Origin: Streptomyces wedmorensis | GTDB taxonomy: Bacteria; Actinomycetota; Actinomycetes; Streptomycetales; Streptomycetaceae | Direction of reading: 5' to 3' | Assembly (NCBI RefSeq): GCF_000716445.1 | Contig: NZ_JNWK01000039.1 | Span: forward strand, 8,671 to 72,670 | Length of the DNA stretch: 64,000 nt | Shown: piece after piece, positions 1-8,192 of the stretch | Numbering within the stretch: the stretch's first letter is position 1 | Layout of the letters: each line of letters starts with the position of its first letter | Made by a program: the position numbers and the translations under genes | The notes under the pieces: model-generated | Told to the model about the DNA's origin: nothing | Databases searched by the model: none | Seen by the model: only the letters and a program-made list of their open reading frames with translations

Positions 1-291
1 ACACCATGGCCACGCCTGATACGAGATCGCCACAGGAACGATGACGCCGGCCACCATCGGCTTCGCGGCGACACCCAGCGCCGGAATCGTCAGTTGGCTG
101 CTCGGCGACCGACTCGTCTCCCTGACCGGCCGACGCGCGCTGCCCCGCTCGGGACACGTCCCCGTCATCGCGCCCGCCCGCTCAATCTGGCACCGCACCA
201 GGGATGTCACCGCGTCCGACGCATCCGCTCCGCTCCGAAGCGCCCTGGGTCGAATCCGCCGGTGACGCCCGCGGGCACCGGGTTCCGGTGG
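1..291. other. Left edge, no gene recognised
   Basis: I see no supportable gene here. A short forward reading frame from base 41 exists, but it has no ribosome site or recognisable motif and looks like chance coding in GC-rich DNA. The stretch lies downstream of the leftward TetR gene that ends at 292. Confidence 0.4.
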
Positions 292-963
292 TCAGTCCTG
301 GCCGGCGGGACGCAGTTCGCGTTCGAGGGCGGACAGGGCGAAGGTGTGAGGGGAGGTGTGCCTCCAGCGGGAGCGGCCGAACATCACGTCCTCGGAGAGT
401 CCGCTCAACATGGCCACGGCCCGGATGGTGAACTCGGGGAGGTCGACGTCGGCGAAGTGTCCCAGGTCGCGGCCCTCGCGCAGGATGGCTTCCAGGCGCT
501 CGTCCCAGCCGTCGAGCAGTTCGGTGAGGATCTGGTGGCCCGCTTCGTCGTGGCGCTGGGCGAGGACCTGTGTCCACAGTGCGTAGCGTTCGTCGCCTTG
601 GTGGCGGGGCAGGTAGAAGCGTACGAACAGGTCCAGCTTCTCGGCGGGAGACGCAGCCTGGTCGGCGGCGTGCTGGAACCGGGTCCAGAGGTCCGCTTGG
701 CTCCAGGCGAGGACTTCGAGCAGGAGCCGGTCCTTCTTGCCGAAGTGGTAGAGGATGTGGCCCGTGCTCATGCCGGCGCGGGCGGCGATGTCCGACATTC
801 GCAGGGCCGCTGTGCCCTTCTCGGCGATGACGCTGATGGCGGCCCGCATGGCCCGCTCCCGCGCGTCGTCCCCGCTGGGCTGACGTTTCCTGTCGATCGG
901 GACCCGGGCGGCGGGCCGCGAGGCGGCGCCGTTCTCGACGGGCCCGGTCTCTGACGTCGGCAT
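292..963 (-). CDS. TetR/AcrR-family transcriptional regulator
   Basis: This 223-aa protein is a TetR-family DNA-binding repressor, expected to act as a cytoplasmic dimer. The N-terminal helix-turn-helix lies at about residues 35-80, with ALRMSDIAARAGMSTGHILY followed by HFGKKDRLLLEVL. The C-terminal helical ligand domain has the family's usual length. About 30 residues precede the HTH, so translation might begin slightly downstream. The gene diverges from an amidase, and a perfect 8-bp inverted repeat between them is a likely operator. The TetR may therefore control itself and the amidase (inference). The ligand cannot be predicted. Confidence 0.92.
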   Translation of the reverse strand: MPTSETGPVENGAASRPAARVPIDRKRQPSGDDARERAMRAAISVIAEKGTAALRMSDIAARAGMSTGHILYHFGKKDRLLLEVLAWSQADLWTRFQHAADQAASPAEKLDLFVRFYLPRHQGDERYALWTQVLAQRHDEAGHQILTELLDGWDERLEAILREGRDLGHFADVDLPEFTIRAVAMLSGLSEDVMFGRSRWRHTSPHTFALSALERELRPAGQD

Positions 964-1014
964 GCGCTCACTTTCGGTTCCGGAAATCCAGGTTTCAAGT
1001 GTAGGTTCCGAAAT

Positions 1015-1033
1015 TCTAGACTCTTAGTCTAGA
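1015..1033. promoter_or_regulatory. Palindromic operator between TetR and amidase genes
   Basis: A perfect inverted repeat, TCTAGACT-ctt-AGTCTAGA, sits in an A/T-richer patch of the divergent intergenic region. A GGTTCCG(G)AAAT motif also occurs twice just upstream (about 976 and 1004). Position and symmetry fit a TetR operator overlapping promoter elements; binding is inferred. Confidence 0.6.
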
Positions 1034-1135
1034 CTGAAAATCAAGTCAGAGCGATGGGGTGTGACGGCCGGCAGTGCGCGGTCGCCCCGACGGCCAGCGG
1101 CCCGCCTGCCCTACTCACCCCCAGGAGACACCCAC

Positions 1136-2872
1136 ATGACGAGCGGATTCGATGTCGTCGAGACCTGTATCGCCGACCTGCGCGCAGCGCTGGAGAAGGG
1201 CGAGACGACGGCGGTCGGCCTGCTCGACGCCTATCTCGCGCGGATCGACGCGTACGACCGGCCCGGTACGGCCACCGCTCTGAACGCGATGGTCGTGATG
1301 AACCCGCACGCCCGGGCGGAAGCGGAGGCCTCCGACGCCCGCCGTGCCCGCGGCGAGACGCTGGGCCCGCTGGACGGCATCCCGTACACCGCCAAGGACA
1401 GCTACCTCGCCGAGGGGCTCACGGCGGCGTCCGGCTCCCCGGCGTTCGAGCACCTCGTCGCCCAGCGTGACGCCTTCGCCATCGAGCGGCTGCGCGCGGG
1501 CGGCGCGGTGCTCATCGGGCTCACCAACATGCCGCCCATGGCGAACGGCGGCATGCAGCGCGGCGTGTACGGCCGTGCGGAGAGCCCGTACAGCGCCGAC
1601 TGGCTCACCAGCGCCTACGGCTCCGGCTCCTCCAACGGCTCCGGCACGGCGACGGCGGCGTCCTTCGGCGCGTTCGGCCTCGGCGAGGAGACCTGGTCCT
1701 CGGGGCGCGCGCCCGCGTCGAACAACGCGCTGTGCGCCTACACCCCCAGCCGCGGAGTGATCTCGGTCCGCGGCAACTGGCCGCTCGTGCCGACGATGGA
1801 CGTCGTGGTCCCGCACACCCGCACCATGGCCGACCTGCTCGAACTGCTCGACGTCATCGTCGCCGACGACCCGCACACGCGCGGGGACCTGTGGCGGGCG
1901 CAGCCGTGGTTGGCGCTGCCCCCGGCGTCGCAGGTACGTCCCGCCTCCTACCCGGCCCTCGCGCCCGCCGACGCCGAGGCAGCGTCCGGCGCTCTCGCCG
2001 GCAAGCGCGTCGGGGTGCCCCGGATGTACATCAACGCCGACCCCGCCGCCGGAACGAACCCCGCCGGAGGCATCGGCGGCCAGACCGGGCAGCGCATCGA
2101 CACGCGCCCCTCGGTGATCACCCTCTGGGAAGCCGCCCGCCGCGACCTGGAGGCCGCCGGGGCCGAGGTGGTCGAGGTCGACTTCCCCGTGGTGTCGAAC
2201 TACGAGTCCGACCGCCCCGGAGCGCCCTCGCTGTACACGCGCGGACTGGTCAGCCGCGAGTACCTCGCCTTCGAGATCGAGGACCTGTCCGCCTGGGCCT
2301 GGGACGACTTCCTGCGCGCCAACGGCGACCCGGCGCTCTCCACCCTGGCCGACGTCGACGGCGACCGCATATGGCCCAAGCAGGAGGGCGAGCTGCCCGA
2401 CCGGTACGACGGCTTCGACGACACGATCGGCGAGTACCCCCGCTTCGTGCGCGAGCGCCCGTACGCGTCCCTCGCCGACATGCCGCTCCTCGAGCAGGGA
2501 CTGCGCGGGCTGGAGGAGACGCGCCGCGTCGACCTGGAGCTGTGGATGGACGGACTGGGCCTGGACGCGGTGGTCTTCCCCGCGGTGGCCGACGTGGGCC
2601 CCGCGGACATGGACGTCAGCGTGGCGTCCGCCGACCTCGGCTGGCGCAACGGTGTCTGGGTCGCCAACGGCAACCTGGTCCCCCGCCACCTCGGCATCCC
2701 CACGGTGACCGTGCCCATGGGCACCATGACGGACACCGGCATGCCCGTCGGGCTGACCTTCGCGGGCCGCGCCTACGACGACAACGCCCTGCTCTCCCTC
2801 GCGGCGGCCTTCGAGAAGACCGGCCGCCGACGGACGGTGCCGCCGCGCACGCCGCGCCTGTCGGCCGAGTGA
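1136..2872 (+). CDS. Amidase signature family hydrolase
   Basis: This 578-aa protein belongs to the amidase signature family, which hydrolyses amide bonds with a Ser-cisSer-Lys triad. The Lys is in DGIPYTAKDSY, the cis-Ser in GSGSSNGSGTA, and the nucleophile in GEETWSSGRAPAS, which aligns with the usual GTDTGGSIRIPA. The glycines before the nucleophile are replaced by W-S, a divergence from typical family members. ATG 1136 is chosen because AGGAGA lies 7-8 nt upstream; an in-frame extension to 1061 would run through the promoter region. It is probably controlled by the divergent TetR. The substrate is unknown. It is too long and too isolated to be GatA. Confidence 0.9.
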   Translation: MTSGFDVVETCIADLRAALEKGETTAVGLLDAYLARIDAYDRPGTATALNAMVVMNPHARAEAEASDARRARGETLGPLDGIPYTAKDSYLAEGLTAASGSPAFEHLVAQRDAFAIERLRAGGAVLIGLTNMPPMANGGMQRGVYGRAESPYSADWLTSAYGSGSSNGSGTATAASFGAFGLGEETWSSGRAPASNNALCAYTPSRGVISVRGNWPLVPTMDVVVPHTRTMADLLELLDVIVADDPHTRGDLWRAQPWLALPPASQVRPASYPALAPADAEAASGALAGKRVGVPRMYINADPAAGTNPAGGIGGQTGQRIDTRPSVITLWEAARRDLEAAGAEVVEVDFPVVSNYESDRPGAPSLYTRGLVSREYLAFEIEDLSAWAWDDFLRANGDPALSTLADVDGDRIWPKQEGELPDRYDGFDDTIGEYPRFVRERPYASLADMPLLEQGLRGLEETRRVDLELWMDGLGLDAVVFPAVADVGPADMDVSVASADLGWRNGVWVANGNLVPRHLGIPTVTVPMGTMTDTGMPVGLTFAGRAYDDNALLSLAAAFEKTGRRRTVPPRTPRLSAE

Positions 2873-2936
2873 CCTGACGAAGGCCCCCCGAGCGGATCGC
2901 GGCGGCCGGAAGCGGAAGCGAGCAACCGACGACACC

Positions 2937-2973
2937 GGGGGGAGGGCGTGGCATTCGCCCACGCCCTCCCCCC
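2937..2973. terminator. Strong hairpin terminator after amidase
   Basis: A perfect 15-bp G/C-rich inverted repeat (GGGGGGAGGGCGTGG with its complement) has a 7-nt loop and lies 65 bp after the amidase stop. Confidence 0.75.
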
Positions 2974-3160
2974 ACGCTCGGATCAACGGGCGCCGGTCAC
3001 GCAGGGCAGTTCCACCAGGGTGTCGGCGAGGCGATCGGTGGCCGGTCCGCCGTCCTGGTCCGGCTCCGGGGAGCCGCCGTCGCGTCCGCCGAGGAGCTGC
3101 CTTGACCAGCAAGGCCGCGTTCAGGCCCGCCTCGTGGGCGGCCTCGTTCACCGCGAGCCG

Positions 3161-3214
3161 CCCACGCCTGCCACCGTGCCCACGCCCGCCACCGTGCCCA
3201 CGCCCGCCACTGGC
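3161..3214. repeat. Three tandem 18-bp units
   Basis: Three head-to-tail copies of GCCCACGCCCGCCACCGT (the first and last with one or two changes) lie in the 290-bp gap between the amidase terminator and the DJ-1/PfpI gene. No gene covers them. The surrounding gap shows nothing else recognisable. Confidence 0.8.
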
Positions 3215-3264
3215 CGACGGCCGCGCCGACCCGCCCGGCTCGGCCCTCACCGGCCGTCCCGGTC

Positions 3265-4002
3265 TCAGGCAGCGGGCCTCGATGTCCATACGGTGCCCCG
3301 GGCCTCGTACTCCAGCATGGCCTCCAGGGCGGTCGCCGTGTCGGAGCCGAGTTCGCGGCGGGTGAGCCAGAGGGCGAGTTCGAGGCCCGAGGTGATGCCG
3401 CCGGCCGTCACGAGGTCCCCGTCGTCGACGACCCGTGCGTTCTTCACAAGGCCGCCTCGTCGTTCGAGGTCGGCCTTCGCCCTGTGGTGCGTGGTGCAGG
3501 GACGGCCACGCGTCAGCCCGGCGGCGGCGAGCAGCATGACCCCCGTGCAGAGGGCGCCCAGGGTGAGACCGGGGCGGGAGGAAGCCGCCGCGAGGGCGCG
3601 CGGCAGGACGCCCCGGTCGGTCTCGGCCCACACGCCCGGGCTGTCACGGCGGGCATAGCCGCCGCCGGGGACGACGAGGAGGTCCGCCTCGTCGGGGGCC
3701 CAGCGGTGCAGATCCCTGACCGTCGTGCCGTAGGCGGCGGTGACCGACCGGGCTCCGGTCGCCGACACGTAGCGGACCTCGACCGGCCGGGAGGTGAAGA
3801 ATCCGGCCGCGGAGAAGACCTCGTACGGGGCGGCGAAGTCCAGCTCTTCCACACCGTCGAACATCACCACGTGGACGCGCAGCGGCCCGGTCGCCCCGCC
3901 GGCGGACGCGCGTGCGCTCCGGGTGCCCGCCAGGGCGCCCGTGGCGCTGGCGGCCGTGGCGCCGACGGCCGTGGTCGCACGGAGTACCTGCCTGCGGTTC
4001 AT
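3265..4002 (-). CDS. Secreted DJ-1/PfpI (GATase1-like) family protein
   Basis: This 245-aa protein has a DJ-1/PfpI fold. The N-terminus MNRRQVLRATTAVGATAA is a twin-arginine signal peptide with an Ala-rich h-region ending near SARASA, so export by Tat is likely. The nucleophile elbow GALCTGVMLL carries the conserved Cys, and VVPGGGYA supplies the family's PGG turn. Relatives include isonitrile hydratases and the sensory halves of AraC-type regulators; there is no AraC HTH here. ATG 4002 has AGGAG 8 nt upstream. The gene diverges from the ABC importer, with a duplicated palindrome-bearing repeat between them. Its substrate is unknown. Confidence 0.88.
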   Translation of the reverse strand: MNRRQVLRATTAVGATAASATGALAGTRSARASAGGATGPLRVHVVMFDGVEELDFAAPYEVFSAAGFFTSRPVEVRYVSATGARSVTAAYGTTVRDLHRWAPDEADLLVVPGGGYARRDSPGVWAETDRGVLPRALAAASSRPGLTLGALCTGVMLLAAAGLTRGRPCTTHHRAKADLERRGGLVKNARVVDDGDLVTAGGITSGLELALWLTRRELGSDTATALEAMLEYEARGTVWTSRPAA

Positions 4003-4051
4003 CGAGGGCTCCTGTCTCGGAAGGGACGACGGGAAGGGGGTCGGGCCGCCG

Positions 4052-4157
4052 TCCCGCCCGGTTCCCGCGGTCGTCCGGGAACTCGGAGGCCCCGCCGTAC
4101 GATCCCTCCCGCCCGGTTCCCGCGGTCGTCCGGGAACTCGGAGGCCCCGCCGTACGA
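4052..4157. repeat. Two perfect 51-bp direct repeats, each with a palindrome
   Basis: The 51 bp at 4052-4102 recur identically at 4107-4157 with a 4-bp gap, giving a 55-bp period. Each copy contains GTTCCCG-n8-CGGGAAC. The pair fills the divergent promoter region between the DJ-1/PfpI gene and the ABC ATPase gene and ends about 40 bp before the ATPase start. A duplicated operator is the simplest reading (inference). Confidence 0.85.
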
Positions 4158-4198
4158 CTCCTCCACCGCACCGGCACGGAAGCGGCGAGAGGCACGGG

Positions 4199-4834
4199 AT
4201 GGGCGGACTGGACATACGCATGCGCGGGGTCGCCTGTCGGCACGGTCGCGCCGAGGCCGTCGTGGGGGTCGATCTGGAGATCGCCGCCGGGGAGCGGGTC
4301 GCGCTGACGGGGACGAACGGGTCCGGGAAGACGACGCTGCTGCGTGCGGTCCTCGGGCTGCACCGGCAGACGTACGGCTCCATCGAGGTCGGCGGGCGCG
4401 GCGCGCGCTCGACCGCCGAGTGGGCGTGGCGGCGCCGGTCGTGTGCCTGGATCCCGCAGAAGCCCGCGGCCGGCCGTTTCCCGCTGCGCGGTGACGAGCT
4501 GCTCGCGAGCAGCGGTGCGCCCGGCGAGGCGGTGCGGGCCGCCGGGCGGCTCGGGGTCGGAGCTCTGACCTCGCGTCCCGTGGGCACCCTGTCCGGTGGG
4601 CAGTTGCAGCGGATGTATCTGGCGCGGGCGATCGGCTGCGTCGCCGCCGGCGCGCAGGTGCTGCTCGCGGACGAGCCGACCGCCGCCCTCGACTTCGAGG
4701 GGCAGGAGGAAGCGGCCGACGTGCTGGCCTCGCTGCCGGTCACGCTCGTGGTCGTGACCCACGACCGGGCGCTCGCGGATCGGTGCGACCGGGTCCTGGA
4801 GATGGCCGCCGGGCGGCTGCGGGAGGTGCGGTGA
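4199..4834 (+). CDS. Metal-type ABC transporter ATP-binding protein
   Basis: This 211-aa ATPase powers uptake through the adjacent membrane protein. It has Walker A (GTNGSGKTT), an IPQK Q-loop, the LSGGQLQR signature, Walker B (VLLADEP) and the H-loop (VVTHD). It resembles ATPases of the manganese/zinc/iron chelate class and is slightly short for the family. ATG 4199 is preceded only by a weak GAGAGG; the second Met (MRGVACRHG) is an alternative start. Its stop overlaps the permease GTG (GTGA), indicating translational coupling. Regulation probably involves the duplicated palindrome just upstream. Confidence 0.92.
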   Translation: MGGLDIRMRGVACRHGRAEAVVGVDLEIAAGERVALTGTNGSGKTTLLRAVLGLHRQTYGSIEVGGRGARSTAEWAWRRRSCAWIPQKPAAGRFPLRGDELLASSGAPGEAVRAAGRLGVGALTSRPVGTLSGGQLQRMYLARAIGCVAAGAQVLLADEPTAALDFEGQEEAADVLASLPVTLVVVTHDRALADRCDRVLEMAAGRLREVR

Positions 4835-5709
4835 GCACGCTCGCGGCGGCCGATCTCGGCGTCATGCTCCAGCTCGTTCCGGTCCAGCGGGCCGGGGTGG
4901 CACTGCTCCTGGCGGCCGTCGGTCTTCCGGTGATCGGCGTCGTCATCGTCGGGCTCGACATCATGCCGGTGCGGTTCGCGATGATGCACGTGGCACTGCT
5001 CGGCATCGCGGTCGGGCTGCTGACGGGGATCGATCCGATGGTGTGCGCCCTGGTGGCGTGCGCGCTGTCGGGGGCCGGCGTCGCGCCGCTGGCCCGGACG
5101 CCGTCGGGGCTCTCGGGGGCGATGGGCCTGTTGATGAGCCTCGCCATCGCCGCCGCGCTGCTCGTCCTCGCCGTCTCGGGCGTCAACGCCTCGGGGGCCT
5201 TCGCGCTGCTGTGGGGGTCGATCCTGTCCGTCGGCACGGCGGACCTCGTGGTTCTCGGCGCGCTCGCCGTGGTCGTGCCCGCGCTGTTCTGGTGGCGGCG
5301 TCGTGAGGTGGCGCTGCTGCTGTACGACCGCGAGCTCGCCCAGTGCTCGGGGGTGCCGGTCCGTTTCCTGACCACGGCTCTTCTCGTGCTGGTCGCGGTC
5401 GCGGTCGCCGGCGCGATCAAGCTGACCGGGGCGCTCCTGGTCGACGCGCTGACCCTGCTGCCCGCGCTCGCGGCGCGCCGTCTGGGCCGCTCGCTGGGGT
5501 CGATCACGCTGTGGGCGGTCGGCATCGGCGTCGCGGTCAACGTCACGGGCTTCCTGCTGGCCCTGTGGCTGGACTGGCCTCCGGGCCCGGTCCTCGTCCT
5601 GACGGCGGGGTTTGTCGTCCTCGCCGCGCATCTCATTCCCGAACGGAGAACCAGCTCATGGCGCGCACCCGCGTCCGTACCGCCCGTCTCGCTTCCCTCG
5701 TCGCACTGA
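4831..5709 (+). CDS. ABC-3 family metal transporter permease
   Basis: This 292-aa protein has about eight hydrophobic segments and is the membrane channel of the importer, in the ZnuB/MntB-like ABC-3 family. The conserved C-terminal segment AGAIKLTGALLVDALTLLPA, followed by Ala/Arg, is typical. GTG 4831 is used because it overlaps the ATPase stop as GTGA. The last 52 nt overlap the start of the substrate-binding lipoprotein gene in another frame, so the tail after about residue 275 is doubly coding. Confidence 0.88.
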   Translation: MSTLAAADLGVMLQLVPVQRAGVALLLAAVGLPVIGVVIVGLDIMPVRFAMMHVALLGIAVGLLTGIDPMVCALVACALSGAGVAPLARTPSGLSGAMGLLMSLAIAAALLVLAVSGVNASGAFALLWGSILSVGTADLVVLGALAVVVPALFWWRRREVALLLYDRELAQCSGVPVRFLTTALLVLVAVAVAGAIKLTGALLVDALTLLPALAARRLGRSLGSITLWAVGIGVAVNVTGFLLALWLDWPPGPVLVLTAGFVVLAAHLIPERRTSSWRAPASVPPVSLPSSH

Positions 5710-6467
5710 GCGCTGTGCTGCCCTTGCTGGCCGGCTGCGGAGAGGACGAGCCGGCCGCGGGCACCGACCGCAACGGGGCGGTCGGCAAGCCGGTGGTCGT
5801 CGTGACGACCACGTGGGAGGGCGCTTTCGCCAAGGCCGCCGGGGCCGAGGACATCACGGTGATCGTGCCGCAGTCCGTGCACCACGCCCCGGACTACGAC
5901 CCGAAGCCGTCCGATCTGGCAGCCGTCGCGAAGGCGGACTTCGTGCTGTACGCGCCGTTCGAGCCGTACGCGGCGAAGATCAAGGAGGCGGCCGGCTCGA
6001 AGGCGAAGCTCGTCGAGGTGAACCTCGACAACGACCCGGTCGAGGCCGGAGCCGAGGTCGAGCGTCTCGGCGGCCTGTTCGGCACGAAGGACAGCGCCTC
6101 GCGGTGGAAAGCCGGCCTCGTCAGCGAGGTCGCGAAGCTGAACGGCGAGCTCAAGGCCGCCTGGCCGGGTGGCAAGAGCCCGGCCGTCGTCTCCCAGGTC
6201 TTCACGACCTGGGCGGCCGGTCTCGCGGGTGCCACGCCGGTGGGCACGTACGGCCCCGAGCCGGTCACCCCCGCACAGCTGGCCTCCCTCTCGGCGAAGA
6301 AGCCCGCCTTCGTCCTCGACAACGCGCACATGTCGACCGGCACCGTGCTCCCGGACTCGGGCGCGAAGCAGGTCACGGTCGTGAACTACCCGGGCGAGGA
6401 CCTGGATCTGCTGGCGGTGTACCGGAACGCGGCGGCCGAGCTGAAGGCGGCGATGAGCGGCTCCTGA
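5658..6467 (+). CDS. Metal ABC transporter substrate-binding lipoprotein (TroA/ZnuA-like)
   Basis: This 269-aa lipoprotein captures the ion for the importer. The signal peptide ends in the lipobox LLAGC (Cys about residue 28), so the mature protein is membrane-anchored. The cluster-A-1 fold is suggested by VVVVTTTWEGAFAKAAG and the likely metal ligands VHHAPDYDPKPSD and LDNAHMSTG. There is no His-rich acidic loop of the kind many ZnuA proteins carry. ATG 5658 follows GGAG and lies inside the permease gene, so the three genes are coupled. The ion cannot be chosen from sequence alone. Confidence 0.88.
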   Translation: MARTRVRTARLASLVALSAVLPLLAGCGEDEPAAGTDRNGAVGKPVVVVTTTWEGAFAKAAGAEDITVIVPQSVHHAPDYDPKPSDLAAVAKADFVLYAPFEPYAAKIKEAAGSKAKLVEVNLDNDPVEAGAEVERLGGLFGTKDSASRWKAGLVSEVAKLNGELKAAWPGGKSPAVVSQVFTTWAAGLAGATPVGTYGPEPVTPAQLASLSAKKPAFVLDNAHMSTGTVLPDSGAKQVTVVNYPGEDLDLLAVYRNAAAELKAAMSGS

Positions 6468-6483
6468 CCGCAGGACGAGCGAA

Positions 6484-6512
6484 GGGGGAGGGCCGTCACG
6501 CGGCCCTCCCCC
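6484..6512. terminator. Bidirectional terminator
   Basis: A perfect 12-bp stem (GGGGGAGGGCCG and complement) with a 5-nt loop lies between the convergent substrate-binding-protein and acyl-CoA ligase genes. Confidence 0.8.
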
Positions 6513-6518
6513 GAGTCG

Positions 6519-8192
6519 TCACGCCTGGGCGAGTGCGGACGTCCGGTCCTCCGCGATCCGGGTCCGCAGCGCGGCGCGGTCGGACTTTCCGGCGGCGGTG
6601 AGCGGCAGTTCGGGCAGGACGAGCAGGTGCTCCGGGTGCTTGTACCGGTCGATTCCGCGCTCGGCGAGGTACACCCCCAGTTCGGCGAGGGACGGAGCCG
6701 TCGGGCCCTTGACGACCAGGCAGGCGGCGAGGCGTTCGCCCATGAGCGGGTCGGGCACGCTCACGCAGACCGCGTCGCGGACCTGAGGGTGGGAGACGAG
6801 TTCGCGTTCGACCTCGGCGGGGCTGATGTTGGCGCCGCCGCGGATGACCACGTCCTTGAGGCGGCCGGCGACGTGGAGGAGGCCGTCCTCGTCGAGGAAG
6901 CCGAGATCCCCGGTCCTGACCCAGCCCTCGGGTGTGCGGTAGCGGGCGTCGAGTTCGGGTGATCCCACGTAGCAGAGCGGGGTCATGGGGCCGCGGGAGA
7001 CGATCTCGCCGATCCGTCCGTCGGGCAGCGGCTCGTGGGTGTCGGGGTCGGTGATGCGGATCTCGGCGACCCGGGGGTCGGGGCGGCCGGCGACGACGCC
7101 GGAGCGGTCGGTGGGCGGCACGGTGTGCTGGAGCCCGGTGTGGCAGTTGACGCCGTCGGCCGATCCGTACAGGTTGACGACGGGGCAGCCGAAGGCTTCG
7201 GCCGCCGCCTTGGCGGTCGTCTCGTCGAGTGGTGCGCCGCCGAGGACGAGCGCGGTGGGGACGGGCAGGGGCTCGTCCGTGCTCTCCAGGGTCTCCAGGG
7301 TCTCCAGGGTCTCCAGCATCATGCGGATCATGGTGGGCACGCCGAGGATGTGGGTGGGCCGGTGGTCCCGTACGGCGGAGAGGGCGGCCTCGGGGGTGAA
7401 GTGGTCGAGCAGGACGAGCGTGCCGCCGTGGCGGGCGAGGGTGACGGCCGTGCCGTTGGATCCGAAGGCGGACGCCAGGGGGACGAGGAAGAGGCAGCGG
7501 GGCGGTGTGTCGTCGGGCATGAGGGAGGCGAGGAAGTTGCCGCGTCCTCCGGCCAGGGCGTTGTGGGAGTACGCGACCATCTTCGGCTCCGCCTCGGAGC
7601 CGGACGAGACGAGGATGCGGGCGGCTCCGTCGGGATCGGGACGGGCCGGGACGAAGCCGGCGGGGTCGGTACGCAGCAGCCGTGTGAGCGGAATCGTTCC
7701 GTCGGGGACGTCCCGGCCGGCGGCGACGACGTGCCGCAGGGCGGGCAGCGCCGGGGCCAGGGCCTGGAGGTCGGCGGCGTGGGTCTGCCCCCGGTGCTCC
7801 ACGGCGGCGACGACGGCGACGGCCTCCGCGCGGCGCAGCAGGGATTCGGCCTCGACGGCCCCGCGCCCGACCGGGAAGGGGAGGGCGATCGCGCCCAGGG
7901 CGGCGAGGGCGAGCTCCGCCATGACGGCGTTGCGACTGTTGGGCAGTTGGACGCCCACGACGTCCCCGGCACCGATGCCGAGCCCGCGCAGGCCCTTGGC
8001 CAGACAGCGGACCTTGCGGTCGAGGGCCGTGTAGCAGAGCTCGCCCTTGGCGTCGATCACGGCGGTGCGGTGCAGGTCGGCGATCTGTCTGGCGCGGTAG
8101 AGGCTGTAGAGGTCGAGGTCGGGGCAGGTGCCGTCCACGACCCAGGAGCGGCGGAGTTCGGTGGGGAGCAGGTCGGTCAGGGTGACGGTCAC
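6519..8192 (-). CDS. AMP-dependent acyl-CoA synthetase/ligase
   Basis: This 557-aa ANL-superfamily enzyme activates a carboxylic acid with ATP and transfers it to CoA. Motifs include ILVSSGSEAEPKM (a variant of the usual TSGTTGxPK), NLYGSADG, WVRTGDLGFLDEDG, GRLKDVVIRGGANISPAEVE and the terminal Lys in PLTAAGKSDRAAL. A short Leu-Glu-Thr repeat (LETLETLETLE) near residue 300 comes from a 9-bp tandem repeat. GTG 8192 is chosen because it overlaps the stop of the upstream CoA-transferase gene as GTGA. It probably works with that enzyme and the divergent acyl-CoA dehydrogenase. The acid substrate is unknown. Confidence 0.9.
   Translation of the reverse strand: MTVTLTDLLPTELRRSWVVDGTCPDLDLYSLYRARQIADLHRTAVIDAKGELCYTALDRKVRCLAKGLRGLGIGAGDVVGVQLPNSRNAVMAELALAALGAIALPFPVGRGAVEAESLLRRAEAVAVVAAVEHRGQTHAADLQALAPALPALRHVVAAGRDVPDGTIPLTRLLRTDPAGFVPARPDPDGAARILVSSGSEAEPKMVAYSHNALAGGRGNFLASLMPDDTPPRCLFLVPLASAFGSNGTAVTLARHGGTLVLLDHFTPEAALSAVRDHRPTHILGVPTMIRMMLETLETLETLESTDEPLPVPTALVLGGAPLDETTAKAAAEAFGCPVVNLYGSADGVNCHTGLQHTVPPTDRSGVVAGRPDPRVAEIRITDPDTHEPLPDGRIGEIVSRGPMTPLCYVGSPELDARYRTPEGWVRTGDLGFLDEDGLLHVAGRLKDVVIRGGANISPAEVERELVSHPQVRDAVCVSVPDPLMGERLAACLVVKGPTAPSLAELGVYLAERGIDRYKHPEHLLVLPELPLTAAGKSDRAALRTRIAEDRTSALAQA

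Noticed and set aside
1115..3631. 838-codon minus-strand frame
   Set aside because: Antisense of the amidase gene and of the DJ-1 region; no motif and typical GC-rich shadow composition.
4003..5631. Long minus-strand frame upstream of the DJ-1/PfpI gene
   Set aside because: It is the antisense of the ABC importer genes, with Arg/Gln/Asp-rich low-complexity translation.
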